A DNA stretch of 62,607 nt. Origin: a virus. The notes beneath the pieces were generated by a model. The model saw nothing but the letters and a program-made list of their open reading frames with translations, did no database searches and was not told the origin of the DNA. The stretch's first letter is position 1. Every line of letters begins with the position of its first letter. The stretch spans positions 1 through 62,607 of IMG/VR virus record IMGVR_UViG_3300017728_000004. One strand, 5' to 3'. Below are positions 26,457 to 33,306 of this stretch, piece after piece. The position numbers and the translations under genes are program-made.

Positions 26457-27566
26457 ATGCCAAGGTTAAACGTTACCAATGTAACCTCTTCGGGAACTTT
26501 ACAATCGGTTGATACTTTTAGTTCGACTGATGGATTTAGATTGCCGTCTTATTCTACAGCACAGAGACCTACGGGCATTCCTGATGGTACTATGATCTGG
26601 AATACTACAGCATCTGCTATTGAAATATATGGCAGTTCTCAATGGAATGAATTAGGTAGTGGTGGTGGTAGTGCTGCTATTGATACGTGGGCAGATGCTG
26701 CGGCAAGACCAACAACTAGTTTATCAGTTGGACAATTTGGATTTAATCAGGATACTAAACAATTTGAAGTTTATAATGTTAATGATGCTGGTACGGCAGA
26801 ATGGTTACTCTTAGGTAATGTTGTTGCTGCTGCACAATGGCATATCATAATGATGACACCTGGTGCTAAAGGTTCATCATCGAATACTCCAATAGGTAGT
26901 CCTGGTAGTAGCACTTGGAGAAGTATTACTTCCTCTAATACTGGTGCTAGTGGAAGAACTGCCTTTGGTGATGGTGAAGGATTGTATGAGGGTTATTTTA
27001 CTATTACTGGTGCAACTAAAGTCGCTCTTGTTAGTGGAAATGGTGATTTAACGGATCCATCAACACATTCTAAGTATCTTGTTTATGACTTAGTTGAAAC
27101 GGCAGGTGATACAACTCATAACATTTTAATTGCTATTGATGATTTCTGTAATGCATCGGGAAGTGGTATCACTGGCAGTGATGCTTCTGGATATACAACT
27201 CCTTCTGTTAATTCATTAACTGGTAATACTAATGGTTATAGCGGAACTTTAAGTGCCTCGGGTGGTACTTGGCAATCAAATAATGGTACTCAACCTGATA
27301 AATTTGTATATTGGGGTATCAATACCGAATCTGATGATGATACACAAGCACTCTGTGCATTCTCAGGGAACTTATCAAGCGGTAAAATGGATTCTTGGAG
27401 AAATAATAATCCAAATGAAACATTCTGGAGTTATTGGGGGCATGATTTTCACTCAGATGCTTCTAGTCAACGCCTTGGTAACAGTAGGCAAACTGAACCT
27501 GGCATTGCAACTGGTTCTTCACAAAGTAGTGAGACTGTTTATATGTTGGTTTATGTTCCTGGATAA
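26457..27566 (+). CDS. Fibre protein with unassigned head, member 5
   Basis: A 369 aa protein. It has the shared anchor (RLPSYSTAQRP, GTMIWNTTASAIEIY, SQWNELGSGGG) followed by a second shorter anchor-like unit (GQFGFNQDTKQFEVY). The head, about residues 120-369, is Ser/Thr/Gly-rich (TPGAKGSSSNTP, FCNASGSGITG, WSYWGHDFHSD) and ends ETVYMLVYVPG. I do not recognise the head family. Its place in the array suggests another receptor-binding variant. Confidence 0.6.
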   Translation: MPRLNVTNVTSSGTLQSVDTFSSTDGFRLPSYSTAQRPTGIPDGTMIWNTTASAIEIYGSSQWNELGSGGGSAAIDTWADAAARPTTSLSVGQFGFNQDTKQFEVYNVNDAGTAEWLLLGNVVAAAQWHIIMMTPGAKGSSSNTPIGSPGSSTWRSITSSNTGASGRTAFGDGEGLYEGYFTITGATKVALVSGNGDLTDPSTHSKYLVYDLVETAGDTTHNILIAIDDFCNASGSGITGSDASGYTTPSVNSLTGNTNGYSGTLSASGGTWQSNNGTQPDKFVYWGINTESDDDTQALCAFSGNLSSGKMDSWRNNNPNETFWSYWGHDFHSDASSQRLGNSRQTEPGIATGSSQSSETVYMLVYVPG

Positions 27567-27569
27567 ATA
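27563..27569 (+). promoter_or_regulatory. T4-type late promoter
   Basis: ATAAATA in GGATAAATAAAG, overlapping the stop of member 5 and 23 bases before member 6. Confidence 0.55.
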
Positions 27570-27591
27570 AAGTATAAGGTAATATCGAACT

Positions 27592-28695
27592 ATGTCACAA
27601 TTAACTGTTGGTTCAATAACTGCTGGTAGAGTCGTTGCATCTGGATATGTAGCAACAACAGGACAATTACAATTGCCTGCATATGATCAAGGTACTAGAC
27701 CTACTACATCAGCAGATGGTGTATTAATTTGGAATAAAACATCAAGTTCATTGAATTTGAAAGCAGGTGCTTCATGGATTGGTGTTGGTGGTTCTAGCAC
27801 TCCTACTTGGACTAATGCTACACAACCTTCTAGTAGTTCTGTTGGCGGTTATGGATATAATACAGAATTGGATAGATTTGAAGTATATCTTTCAACTGGT
27901 TGGAATGTTTTAGGTAGTGGCGGTGGTAGTGGAAATCCAAAAGGATTAAGTGCATCAACACCTGCTGTTGATGCTCAAGAAGTATTAAATACATCAGCAT
28001 CACCACCATCTGATGGTTTATATTATATTGACACTCCTAATGGTGGTGTTCAACAAATTTACTGTATCTTTGATAGGGGTGCAGGTTGGATGGTTGTTGG
28101 TAAGTTTGGTGGCGATGCATCAGATACTGTTGCAAACACTGTATCTACAACTAGAGCATTAACAGTTCAGAACAGCACTGGTACTGAATTTTCTGCTGAC
28201 TTTGGTGATTATTATCCGTCATTTGTTCGTCATATTGGAGTTGACAATATCAGTGATTGGTCAAATAATAGAAATCTAGATTTTTGGCATGGTGTGCCAA
28301 ATGATAGACAATGGAAAAGATATTGGACCAATGGTAGAAGTTCTGGAATGGATAGAGTTCGTCGACAAGGATTTACTACCCAAGGATCTTGGGATGGTAG
28401 AGGTAGATGGGCAAATCCTGATTATGGGTTTATGCAAATGTCTGACGCTGATACTAGTATTAGTGAAGGTGCATTTACTAGTTCAGGTAGTTTCTACTTT
28501 CATAATGCACAGGATGCTAAATTTAGTACAGATTCTCATAGGACTACATCTGGACAGGATGAAGAGGTTCAATGCCAGTACGGTTATGATGACTCTAGAA
28601 GATGCTTTATGGATAGATTTACGGATGGTGCTAGAGACGGTAATAATACAAACAGAAGAGATTACAGCAGTGCTGTATATGTCTTGCTTCACTAA
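27592..28695 (+). CDS. Fibre protein with fibrinogen-like head, member 6
   Basis: A 367 aa protein. Anchor: LQLPAYDQGTRP, GVLIWNKTSSSLNL, ASWIGVGG, then a second unit (GYGYNTELDRFEVY). The head opens DGLYYIDTPNGGVQQIYC and GWMVVGKFGGD, again the fibrinogen-related pattern seen in member 4 but otherwise diverged. The tail contains CQYGYDDSRRCF, a probable disulfide loop, and ends SSAVYVLLH. It is a second, independent copy of a lectin-like head in the same array. Confidence 0.65.
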   Translation: MSQLTVGSITAGRVVASGYVATTGQLQLPAYDQGTRPTTSADGVLIWNKTSSSLNLKAGASWIGVGGSSTPTWTNATQPSSSSVGGYGYNTELDRFEVYLSTGWNVLGSGGGSGNPKGLSASTPAVDAQEVLNTSASPPSDGLYYIDTPNGGVQQIYCIFDRGAGWMVVGKFGGDASDTVANTVSTTRALTVQNSTGTEFSADFGDYYPSFVRHIGVDNISDWSNNRNLDFWHGVPNDRQWKRYWTNGRSSGMDRVRRQGFTTQGSWDGRGRWANPDYGFMQMSDADTSISEGAFTSSGSFYFHNAQDAKFSTDSHRTTSGQDEEVQCQYGYDDSRRCFMDRFTDGARDGNNTNRRDYSSAVYVLLH

Positions 28696-28720
28696 ATATC
28701 ACTACAGAGTTATTTGAAAA

Positions 28721-29926
28721 ATGGGTCAATTTAACGTAGATCATCTACAAGCAACTAATATTACTAGTAGTGGTATTTTACAGGCACTCGGTGGATTTAA
28801 GTTCCCCTCTGTTACTACTTCAACTAGACCTAGTAGTCCTATCGCTGGTCAAACTGTTTATAATAGTGATGAAGTAGCACTAGAAGTTTATGATGGATCT
28901 GCATGGCAAACTATCGCTGGTGGTGGTGTGTTTCCTACATGGGCAAATGTTGCGGGAAGACCATCATCTGGTCTGGTGAATGCATATACAGGTATTAACA
29001 TTGCAGATTCAAAATTAGAAATTTATGACCTTGCTAATACTGAATGGATTCAAATTGGATTAGGTCAATCTAATCCTATTACTGCTAGTGGTGGTGATAA
29101 TGAATATACTCCTGGCGATGGTTTTAAGTATCACGTATTTACATCTGATGGAACATTAACAGTATCGGCAGGAAATGATGATGTTCAATATGTTGTAGTT
29201 GCTGGTGGCGGAGGCGGCGGTGGCGGTGACGTTGGTTGTGGTGGTGGTGCTGGTGGATATCGTTCTAATGTTCCTGGTTTCCCTTCGGGTGGCGGTAGTG
29301 CTGCTGAACCATCAATGACGCTCGCTCCTGGAACTTATCCTGTTGTTGTTGGTCCTGGTGGTCCTGGATCTAGTAGTTCTCCTTCTGATGCTAGTGACGG
29401 TGGCGAATCTAGTTTCAATGGCATCGTTTCCGCTGGTGGTGGTGGCGGTGCATCATGGGGTTCTGGAGAAGGTCGCTCTGGTGGATCTGGTGGTGGATCT
29501 GCTAGCACCCGTACTGGTGCAGCAGGAACAGCAAACCAAGGTTTCGCTGGTGCTAGTGGTCGTGGTGGTCCCCACTACCCTCAAGGCGGAGGCGGTGGCG
29601 CTGGTGGCGCTGGTGAACCCTCCAGAAATAATGATTTTGCTGGAAACGGTGGTTTTGGTCTTGTTAATCCCTTTGGCGCTGTTACTTCAATAGGAGAAAG
29701 AGTTAACAAAAGCTATTGGTTAGCAGGTGGCGGTGGTGGTGGAGTTGAATCCAACGCTGAGACTGGTCGCGGTGGTCTAGGTGGCGGCGGCATTGGTGGT
29801 CGTCAAAGTCCTAACACTGACCCGTCTCCAGGCAGTGCTAACACTGGTGGCGGTGGCGGTGGAGAGGATAGCGGCACGGGTGGTGCTGGTGGATCTGGTG
29901 TTGTGATGATCAGGTACGCAAACTAA
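28721..29926 (+). CDS. Fibre protein with glycine-rich adhesin head, member 7
   Basis: A 401 aa protein. Anchor: FKFPSVTTSTRP, GQTVYNSDEVALEVY, SAWQTIAGGG, then a second unit. The head (about 150-401) is built of polyglycine motifs alternating with short loops and ends GGSGVVMIRYAN, the usual end of glycine-rich phage adhesins. T2-type gp38 adhesins use similar polyglycine sandwiches to bind host outer-membrane proteins. DNA here is visibly richer in G and C because of the Gly codons. Final gene of the array, followed by a strong terminator. Confidence 0.7.
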   Translation: MGQFNVDHLQATNITSSGILQALGGFKFPSVTTSTRPSSPIAGQTVYNSDEVALEVYDGSAWQTIAGGGVFPTWANVAGRPSSGLVNAYTGINIADSKLEIYDLANTEWIQIGLGQSNPITASGGDNEYTPGDGFKYHVFTSDGTLTVSAGNDDVQYVVVAGGGGGGGGDVGCGGGAGGYRSNVPGFPSGGGSAAEPSMTLAPGTYPVVVGPGGPGSSSSPSDASDGGESSFNGIVSAGGGGGASWGSGEGRSGGSGGGSASTRTGAAGTANQGFAGASGRGGPHYPQGGGGGAGGAGEPSRNNDFAGNGGFGLVNPFGAVTSIGERVNKSYWLAGGGGGGVESNAETGRGGLGGGGIGGRQSPNTDPSPGSANTGGGGGGEDSGTGGAGGSGVVMIRYAN

Positions 29927-29945
29927 CCAACTCAACAACTGTCAC

Positions 29946-29970
29946 ACCCCCTTGCATAGGGGGTTTTTTT
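29946..29970 (+). terminator. Rho-independent terminator of the fibre array
   Basis: Stem ACCCCC (29946-29951) and GGGGGT (29959-29964), loop TTGCATA, followed by a run of T to 29970. The loop holds the -35 box of the following promoter. Confidence 0.9.
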
Positions 29971-29980
29971 ATGCTATGCT
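29952..29980 (+). promoter_or_regulatory. sigma70-like promoter nested in the terminator
   Basis: TTGCAT (29952-29957) forms the terminator loop. The 3' stem and T-tract form the 17-base spacer, and TATGCT (29975-29980) is the -10. It would start the small-gene cluster at 30006. Confidence 0.65.
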
Positions 29981-30005
29981 TACTAGGTAATCAAAGGTTA
30001 AACCG

Positions 30006-30218
30006 ATGCCTCAATTCACTCTCATTTGTACTGATGAGGACCAGACTGTAACAACTAAAGAATTTGAAGCATCTATTTTGCAGGAAGTTGTTGAAAAAAC
30101 TCAAGACTTTTTGAAGGGTGTTGGATACTGCTTTGAAGAATTGCACACTCAGATTTATCCTGTACCTGAAAGGGATGATACTGAGTACAGTTCTCTTTAT
30201 CGTAATGTTGATTCCTGA
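30006..30218 (+). CDS. Small phage protein
   Basis: A 70 aa protein, first in the small-gene cluster after the terminator/promoter unit. MPQFTLICTDEDQTV at the start and a helical middle (LQEVVEKTQDFLKG) suggest a small alpha/beta fold. No family recognised. Confidence 0.65.
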   Translation: MPQFTLICTDEDQTVTTKEFEASILQEVVEKTQDFLKGVGYCFEELHTQIYPVPERDDTEYSSLYRNVDS

Positions 30219-30259
30219 TACATATACCTGTAGTTTATCTTAACTTCAAATTCAAGACA

Positions 30260-30448
30260 ATGGGCAAGACTTTTCGACGTGGTGGTGCCGAAAGAGGTTA
30301 TTACTCTCCTGGAAAATCCATCCGTGATAAACGTCAACGAGGCGGAACTAATCGATCAAACTGGGGAGAAGATTCTAGTGACAATTACCAATCCAAAAAC
30401 AACAAAAAAGGAAAACGTGGAGTTGAGTTTGAAGATGATGGATGGTAA
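30260..30448 (+). CDS. Small basic phage protein
   Basis: A 62 aa, Arg/Lys/Gly-rich protein (GKTFRRGGAERGYY, SIRDKRQRGG, KNNKKGKRG) with a short acidic end. It probably binds nucleic acid or is disordered; nothing more can be said. It overlaps the following acidic mini-gene. Confidence 0.6.
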   Translation: MGKTFRRGGAERGYYSPGKSIRDKRQRGGTNRSNWGEDSSDNYQSKNNKKGKRGVEFEDDGW

Positions 30449-30542
30449 CGATCTCGATGAAATCGAAAACTTTTATGAAGACATAGAGTTTGACGATGGA
30501 TCCGAGATAGAATACGATCTAGACTACACTACTCAAGCATAA
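30435..30542 (+). CDS. Acidic mini-protein
   Basis: A 35 aa frame from ATG 30435 (a second ATG at 30438), overlapping the stop of the basic gene by 14 bases. It is almost entirely acidic (DLDEIENFYEDIEFDD). The coupling of a basic and an acidic small protein suggests they could pair. A longer frame from 30279 lies inside the basic gene and is unlikely. Confidence 0.45.
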   Translation: MMDGNDLDEIENFYEDIEFDDGSEIEYDLDYTTQA

Positions 30543-30554
30543 CTAACTAATCGA

Positions 30555-30740
30555 ATGGACTTCGACTCTGAATCTCAAGACGTAAAGTTTAATCGGGGAC
30601 TTGATCTCTTCATGGAGTCTGTTCTCAAACCTGACACTAAATTACGTCAATGTGCTCACAATCAACAATGCTATCACGAACTAATGTATATTCGTGAGTA
30701 TGTAATGGGTTACCTTAAAACTTTAAGGAGGGCAGACTAG
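30555..30740 (+). CDS. Small phage protein
   Basis: A 61 aa, mostly helical protein with three cysteine/histidine positions (LRQCAHNQQCYHE). No family recognised. An AAGGAGGG site near its 3' end serves the next gene. Confidence 0.6.
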   Translation: MDFDSESQDVKFNRGLDLFMESVLKPDTKLRQCAHNQQCYHELMYIREYVMGYLKTLRRAD

Positions 30741-30741
30741 C

Positions 30742-30936
30742 ATGCAATTTTTACACTCTGCAATCCTTGATCAGGAACAAAAAGTAGTTATAAAAGATGC
30801 GTTAGTCATGTATATTTCTAATTTGCAAAAGCGCTACTACCGTGATAAGATGATTGAAGAATCTCTATATCTTAAAAAGATGAGAGAGATTGAACAAATC
30901 GTTGAGGCACTACATCTATCTGACTTATATCGATGA
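30742..30936 (+). CDS. Small helical phage protein
   Basis: A 64 aa protein preceded by a strong ribosome site (AGGAGGG, about 30725). Helical and charged (YYRDKMIEESLYLKKMREIEQ), likely coiled coil. Its stop overlaps the next start (ATGA). Confidence 0.65.
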   Translation: MQFLHSAILDQEQKVVIKDALVMYISNLQKRYYRDKMIEESLYLKKMREIEQIVEALHLSDLYR

Positions 30937-31103
30937 AAAAAGACATTCAATTGCTAAAACATGCAATCAAAGCAGGCAATGCAGATCCCTTCCTCTATAC
31001 TGAAGAAGAGATGCATCGCTTAAAGAAAAAACTTCGTCAATTGAAAGATTGGCATCGCTCTAGTAACATTGCTCAAAAAGGTGGATTTGGTTATGAATTT
31101 TGA
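30933..31103 (+). CDS. Small phage protein
   Basis: A 56 aa frame starting in ATGA overlap: MKKDIQLLKHAIKAG, then a basic helix (HRLKKKLRQLKDW) and ends GGFGYEF. The next gene starts within its last codons. No family recognised. Confidence 0.55.
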   Translation: MKKDIQLLKHAIKAGNADPFLYTEEEMHRLKKKLRQLKDWHRSSNIAQKGGFGYEF

Positions 31104-31224
31104 TGAGAACTTTGACATCTCTTGGGATGACACTGATATCTGTCAGGCACCCGAAGATGATTGGATTTCTGCTGTTCTTGGCAGCGAATGTGAAGTAATC
31201 GATGAACTTATCTATGAACAATGA
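31093..31224 (+). CDS. Acidic mini-protein
   Basis: A 43 aa frame, acidic (NFDENFDISWDDTD), overlapping both neighbours by 11 bases. No family recognised; kept because the chained overlaps match the rest of this cluster. Confidence 0.5.
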   Translation: MNFDENFDISWDDTDICQAPEDDWISAVLGSECEVIDELIYEQ

Positions 31225-31369
31225 TCGCTGGCGTATTACTTGGCGTAAAGAAAAGAAAGTTGAAGGGTGCTTTTCAAATCAAGAGATCTTTGTATATGGT
31301 ATTGACAATGTTGAGTATGTGATTAAAACAATGGTCCCCACTGATGAATGGAGTGTAACACCTGCATGA
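31214..31369 (+). CDS. Small phage protein
   Basis: A 51 aa protein (MNNDRWRITWRKEKK, then FVYGIDNVEYVIKTM), probably a small beta sheet. It starts inside the previous gene and ends in ATGA overlap with the next. Confidence 0.55.
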   Translation: MNNDRWRITWRKEKKVEGCFSNQEIFVYGIDNVEYVIKTMVPTDEWSVTPA

Positions 31370-31659
31370 AATTGTCTGATCAACAACTTCAACCACATGA
31401 ACCCCCTGAAGGATATCGATATGAGACAGTTTGCTTTAAGACTAATGTTTGTGCAGTGTGGATTATATCTGATCATAGGTTCCTTTATAATGATAACAAT
31501 CCCTCTCGTTGTATCTGGGGTTTCTACAACACAAAGACCAAACATTACCACAGTCCAGTAACACATAAGAAGGTTGGAGATCGTGTTAACTTGAGTGATA
31601 CTTCTCCTTATTCGGCAATGGTTAAACACCTAGTCGGGTTAGAAAAGTTCTTTGTATGA
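31366..31659 (+). CDS. Hypothetical phage protein
   Basis: A 97 aa protein from ATG 31366. PPEGYRYETVCFKT and CAVWIISDHRFLYN suggest a beta-rich core with three cysteines. Last gene of this cluster; a terminator with an embedded promoter follows. Confidence 0.6.
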   Translation: MKLSDQQLQPHEPPEGYRYETVCFKTNVCAVWIISDHRFLYNDNNPSRCIWGFYNTKTKHYHSPVTHKKVGDRVNLSDTSPYSAMVKHLVGLEKFFV

Positions 31660-31673
31660 CAGTCGCTGAACTG
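31660..31673 (+). promoter_or_regulatory. CAGT-N5-AACTG element, copy 1
   Basis: CAGT, five bases and AACTG, 11 bases before the -35 of the R-M-like operon promoter. The same half-sites occur near four other promoters at 35.3-39.5 kb, so this is a likely operator. Confidence 0.55.
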
Positions 31674-31677
31674 GTTC

Positions 31678-31703
31678 GGATCCCTTGACGGGGGTCCTTT
31701 TTT
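31678..31703 (+). terminator. Rho-independent terminator with promoter in its loop
   Basis: Stem GGATCCC (31678-31684) with GGGGTCC (31691-31697, one G-T pair), loop TTGACG, then six T. It ends the small-gene cluster. Confidence 0.85.
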
Positions 31704-31713
31704 ATGCCATACT
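31685..31713 (+). promoter_or_regulatory. sigma70-like promoter of the R-M-like operon
   Basis: TTGACG (31685-31690) is exactly the terminator loop. The spacer is 17 bases, and the -10 is CATACT (31708-31713; TACTAT two bases later is an alternative). The leader ATAAGAGTCAA recurs at 35.4 and 36.9 kb. Confidence 0.7.
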
Positions 31714-31735
31714 ATAAGAGTCAAGCAGGCACCCC

Positions 31736-31957
31736 ATGACCCGCTCAACCAGACCATTGAAAATGTCTGAAGCATTCAAACTAGTGAAGCATGCTGGAGG
31801 CGTTGTAACCTCAGCAGGCAAGCATCTGAAGGTTTCACACCCTTCCATCCTTCAGACTTTTACGCTACCCTACGGGGGCAGCAGAGGACGCCCCACGCTC
31901 TCTCCAGGCATCTCATCTGAACTCCGTAAGTATCTCAAACTAACCCATGTATCCTAA
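31736..31957 (+). CDS. HicA-like small protein
   Basis: A 73 aa protein with a pattern like the HicA toxin double-stranded-RNA-binding fold: helix AFKLVKHAGG, a strand with GKHLKV where HicA has its catalytic GSH, a strand FTLPYGG, then PTLSPGISSELRKYL for the C-terminal helix. The His is kept but the Ser is replaced by Lys. No HicB-like partner is seen next to it. It overlaps the start of the putative nuclease by 11 bases, so they are co-translated. HicA call is tentative. Confidence 0.4.
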   Translation: MTRSTRPLKMSEAFKLVKHAGGVVTSAGKHLKVSHPSILQTFTLPYGGSRGRPTLSPGISSELRKYLKLTHVS

Positions 31958-32555
31958 TAAACTTAAAGAAGTTCTTGCCTTTCTTAATTCAATTCAGATT
32001 GATATTGCTGAAGGACATGAAGACGGACGTATTAACAGTATCACTGATGAGGACACACTAATTGATCTTCTGATCGAAGAGTTTGGTGCTGACAATATCA
32101 TCAAACCACCCCCAAGATGCTGGTGGGATGTTAAGATCTTCGGTTACTTCTTTAACATCAAGTCCTCTGGATATGATGCTGCTGATAACTTTTCTTCCAA
32201 GTCTGCTATTCTGTGGGCACTCACCTCATTAAGTGAGGAAGATGTAGTTATCAAGGGCAGAGATCAGTGGAAGCAGTTTCAAGATAGACTGAAAGATGCT
32301 AAGGATACTGACAACAATAGAGACTATTATATCTTATCAATTAATAAGAATACCAATGAAGTTCATCTGTCCTCACTGAAGACACTGAACAGAATCACAT
32401 CTAACGGTAACAATCTACCATTCCAAATCAATTGGAAGCATAACACTACTACGGTCAATCGTACTCATAGACAGGCATACGATTTTCTGGTACAATGTTA
32501 CAAGGAATCTGTACGCAAAAAACTATCACAGCATGACGACTATGAATCTCTTTGA
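31947..32555 (+). CDS. Putative PD-(D/E)XK-type restriction endonuclease
   Basis: A 202 aa protein overlapping both neighbours. Residues 59-75 (WWDVKIFGYFFNIKSS) fit the PD-(D/E)XK nuclease core: a catalytic Asp at 61 and NIK at 70-72 in the place of ExK. An acidic helix with Glu residues precedes it. Size and position directly before a DNA methyltransferase gene fit a type II restriction enzyme. NxK rather than ExK is unusual but tolerated in some families. The N-terminal half and target site cannot be assigned from sequence. Confidence 0.5.
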   Translation: MYPNKLKEVLAFLNSIQIDIAEGHEDGRINSITDEDTLIDLLIEEFGADNIIKPPPRCWWDVKIFGYFFNIKSSGYDAADNFSSKSAILWALTSLSEEDVVIKGRDQWKQFQDRLKDAKDTDNNRDYYILSINKNTNEVHLSSLKTLNRITSNGNNLPFQINWKHNTTTVNRTHRQAYDFLVQCYKESVRKKLSQHDDYESL

Positions 32556-33306
32556 GTTACATCAAGGTGACTGTCTTTCACTGATGAATGACATTCAGGA
32601 TAAATCCATCGATCTTATCTGCTGTGATCCCCCATACGGCACCACGAGCATCAAGTGGGATGAAGTTTTGGACTTTAACACTATGTGGGCACAATATGAT
32701 CGCATATTGAAACCCAAGGGTGTAATCGTGCTGTTTGGATCACAACCATTCTCGGCACAATTGATCTGCTCTAAGTTAGATTGGTTTCGCTATGAGTTAG
32801 TATGGAACAAGAACAAATGTGGTAGTCCTGGACTAGCAAAGAAGCGACCAATGAAGACGCATGAGAATATACTCATCTTCTACAAAGAAGCAGGTGGAAC
32901 ATATAATCCACAGATGGAAGTTGGAGAACCGTATGCACGGACTAGCAAGAATCCTGAGGGTTATGTAGGACGCAAGAATGACCATGGTTATGGTATGAAA
33001 CCGCGTAAATCTTTCGAGAACAAAGGAACACGCTATCCCAAGTCAATTGTTAACATCTCTAGAGACTTTAGCGCACAACAGCAAGTGCATCCCACGCAAA
33101 AACCTGTGCCTTTAATGGAGTGGTTGATCAAAACTTACTCTAATGAGGGTGAAACTGTGCTGGACAATTGCATGGGTTCAGGTTCTACTGGTGTCGCTGC
33201 GGTAAAACTTAATAGAAAGTTTATTGGCATTGACAATGATGCGGAATATGTTAGAATCTCTCAAGAAAGAATTGAATCAATCCCTATCGATATTACAAAT
33301 CTATGA
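32533..33306 (+). CDS. DNA methyltransferase (N6-adenine or N4-cytosine, beta class)
   Basis: A 257 aa protein starting at ATG 32533 (ATG 32542 is an alternative) inside the end of the nuclease gene. Motif IV is CCDPPYGTTS near residues 30-40. A target-recognition region in the middle has KNKCGSPGLAKK. HPTQKPVPLMEW and the AdoMet-binding motif DNCMGSGSTGVA (about 213-224) follow, then FIGIDND. Motif order IV before I marks the beta class. It methylates an amino group in a specific DNA sequence, protecting phage DNA, and pairs naturally with the putative nuclease. Confidence 0.9.
   Translation: MTTMNLFELHQGDCLSLMNDIQDKSIDLICCDPPYGTTSIKWDEVLDFNTMWAQYDRILKPKGVIVLFGSQPFSAQLICSKLDWFRYELVWNKNKCGSPGLAKKRPMKTHENILIFYKEAGGTYNPQMEVGEPYARTSKNPEGYVGRKNDHGYGMKPRKSFENKGTRYPKSIVNISRDFSAQQQVHPTQKPVPLMEWLIKTYSNEGETVLDNCMGSGSTGVAAVKLNRKFIGIDNDAEYVRISQERIESIPIDITNL

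Noticed and set aside
28721-29926. Glycine-rich end of member 7 as a collagen-like protein
   Set aside because: There is no regular Gly-X-Y triplet; polyglycine runs separated by loops fit phage adhesins better.
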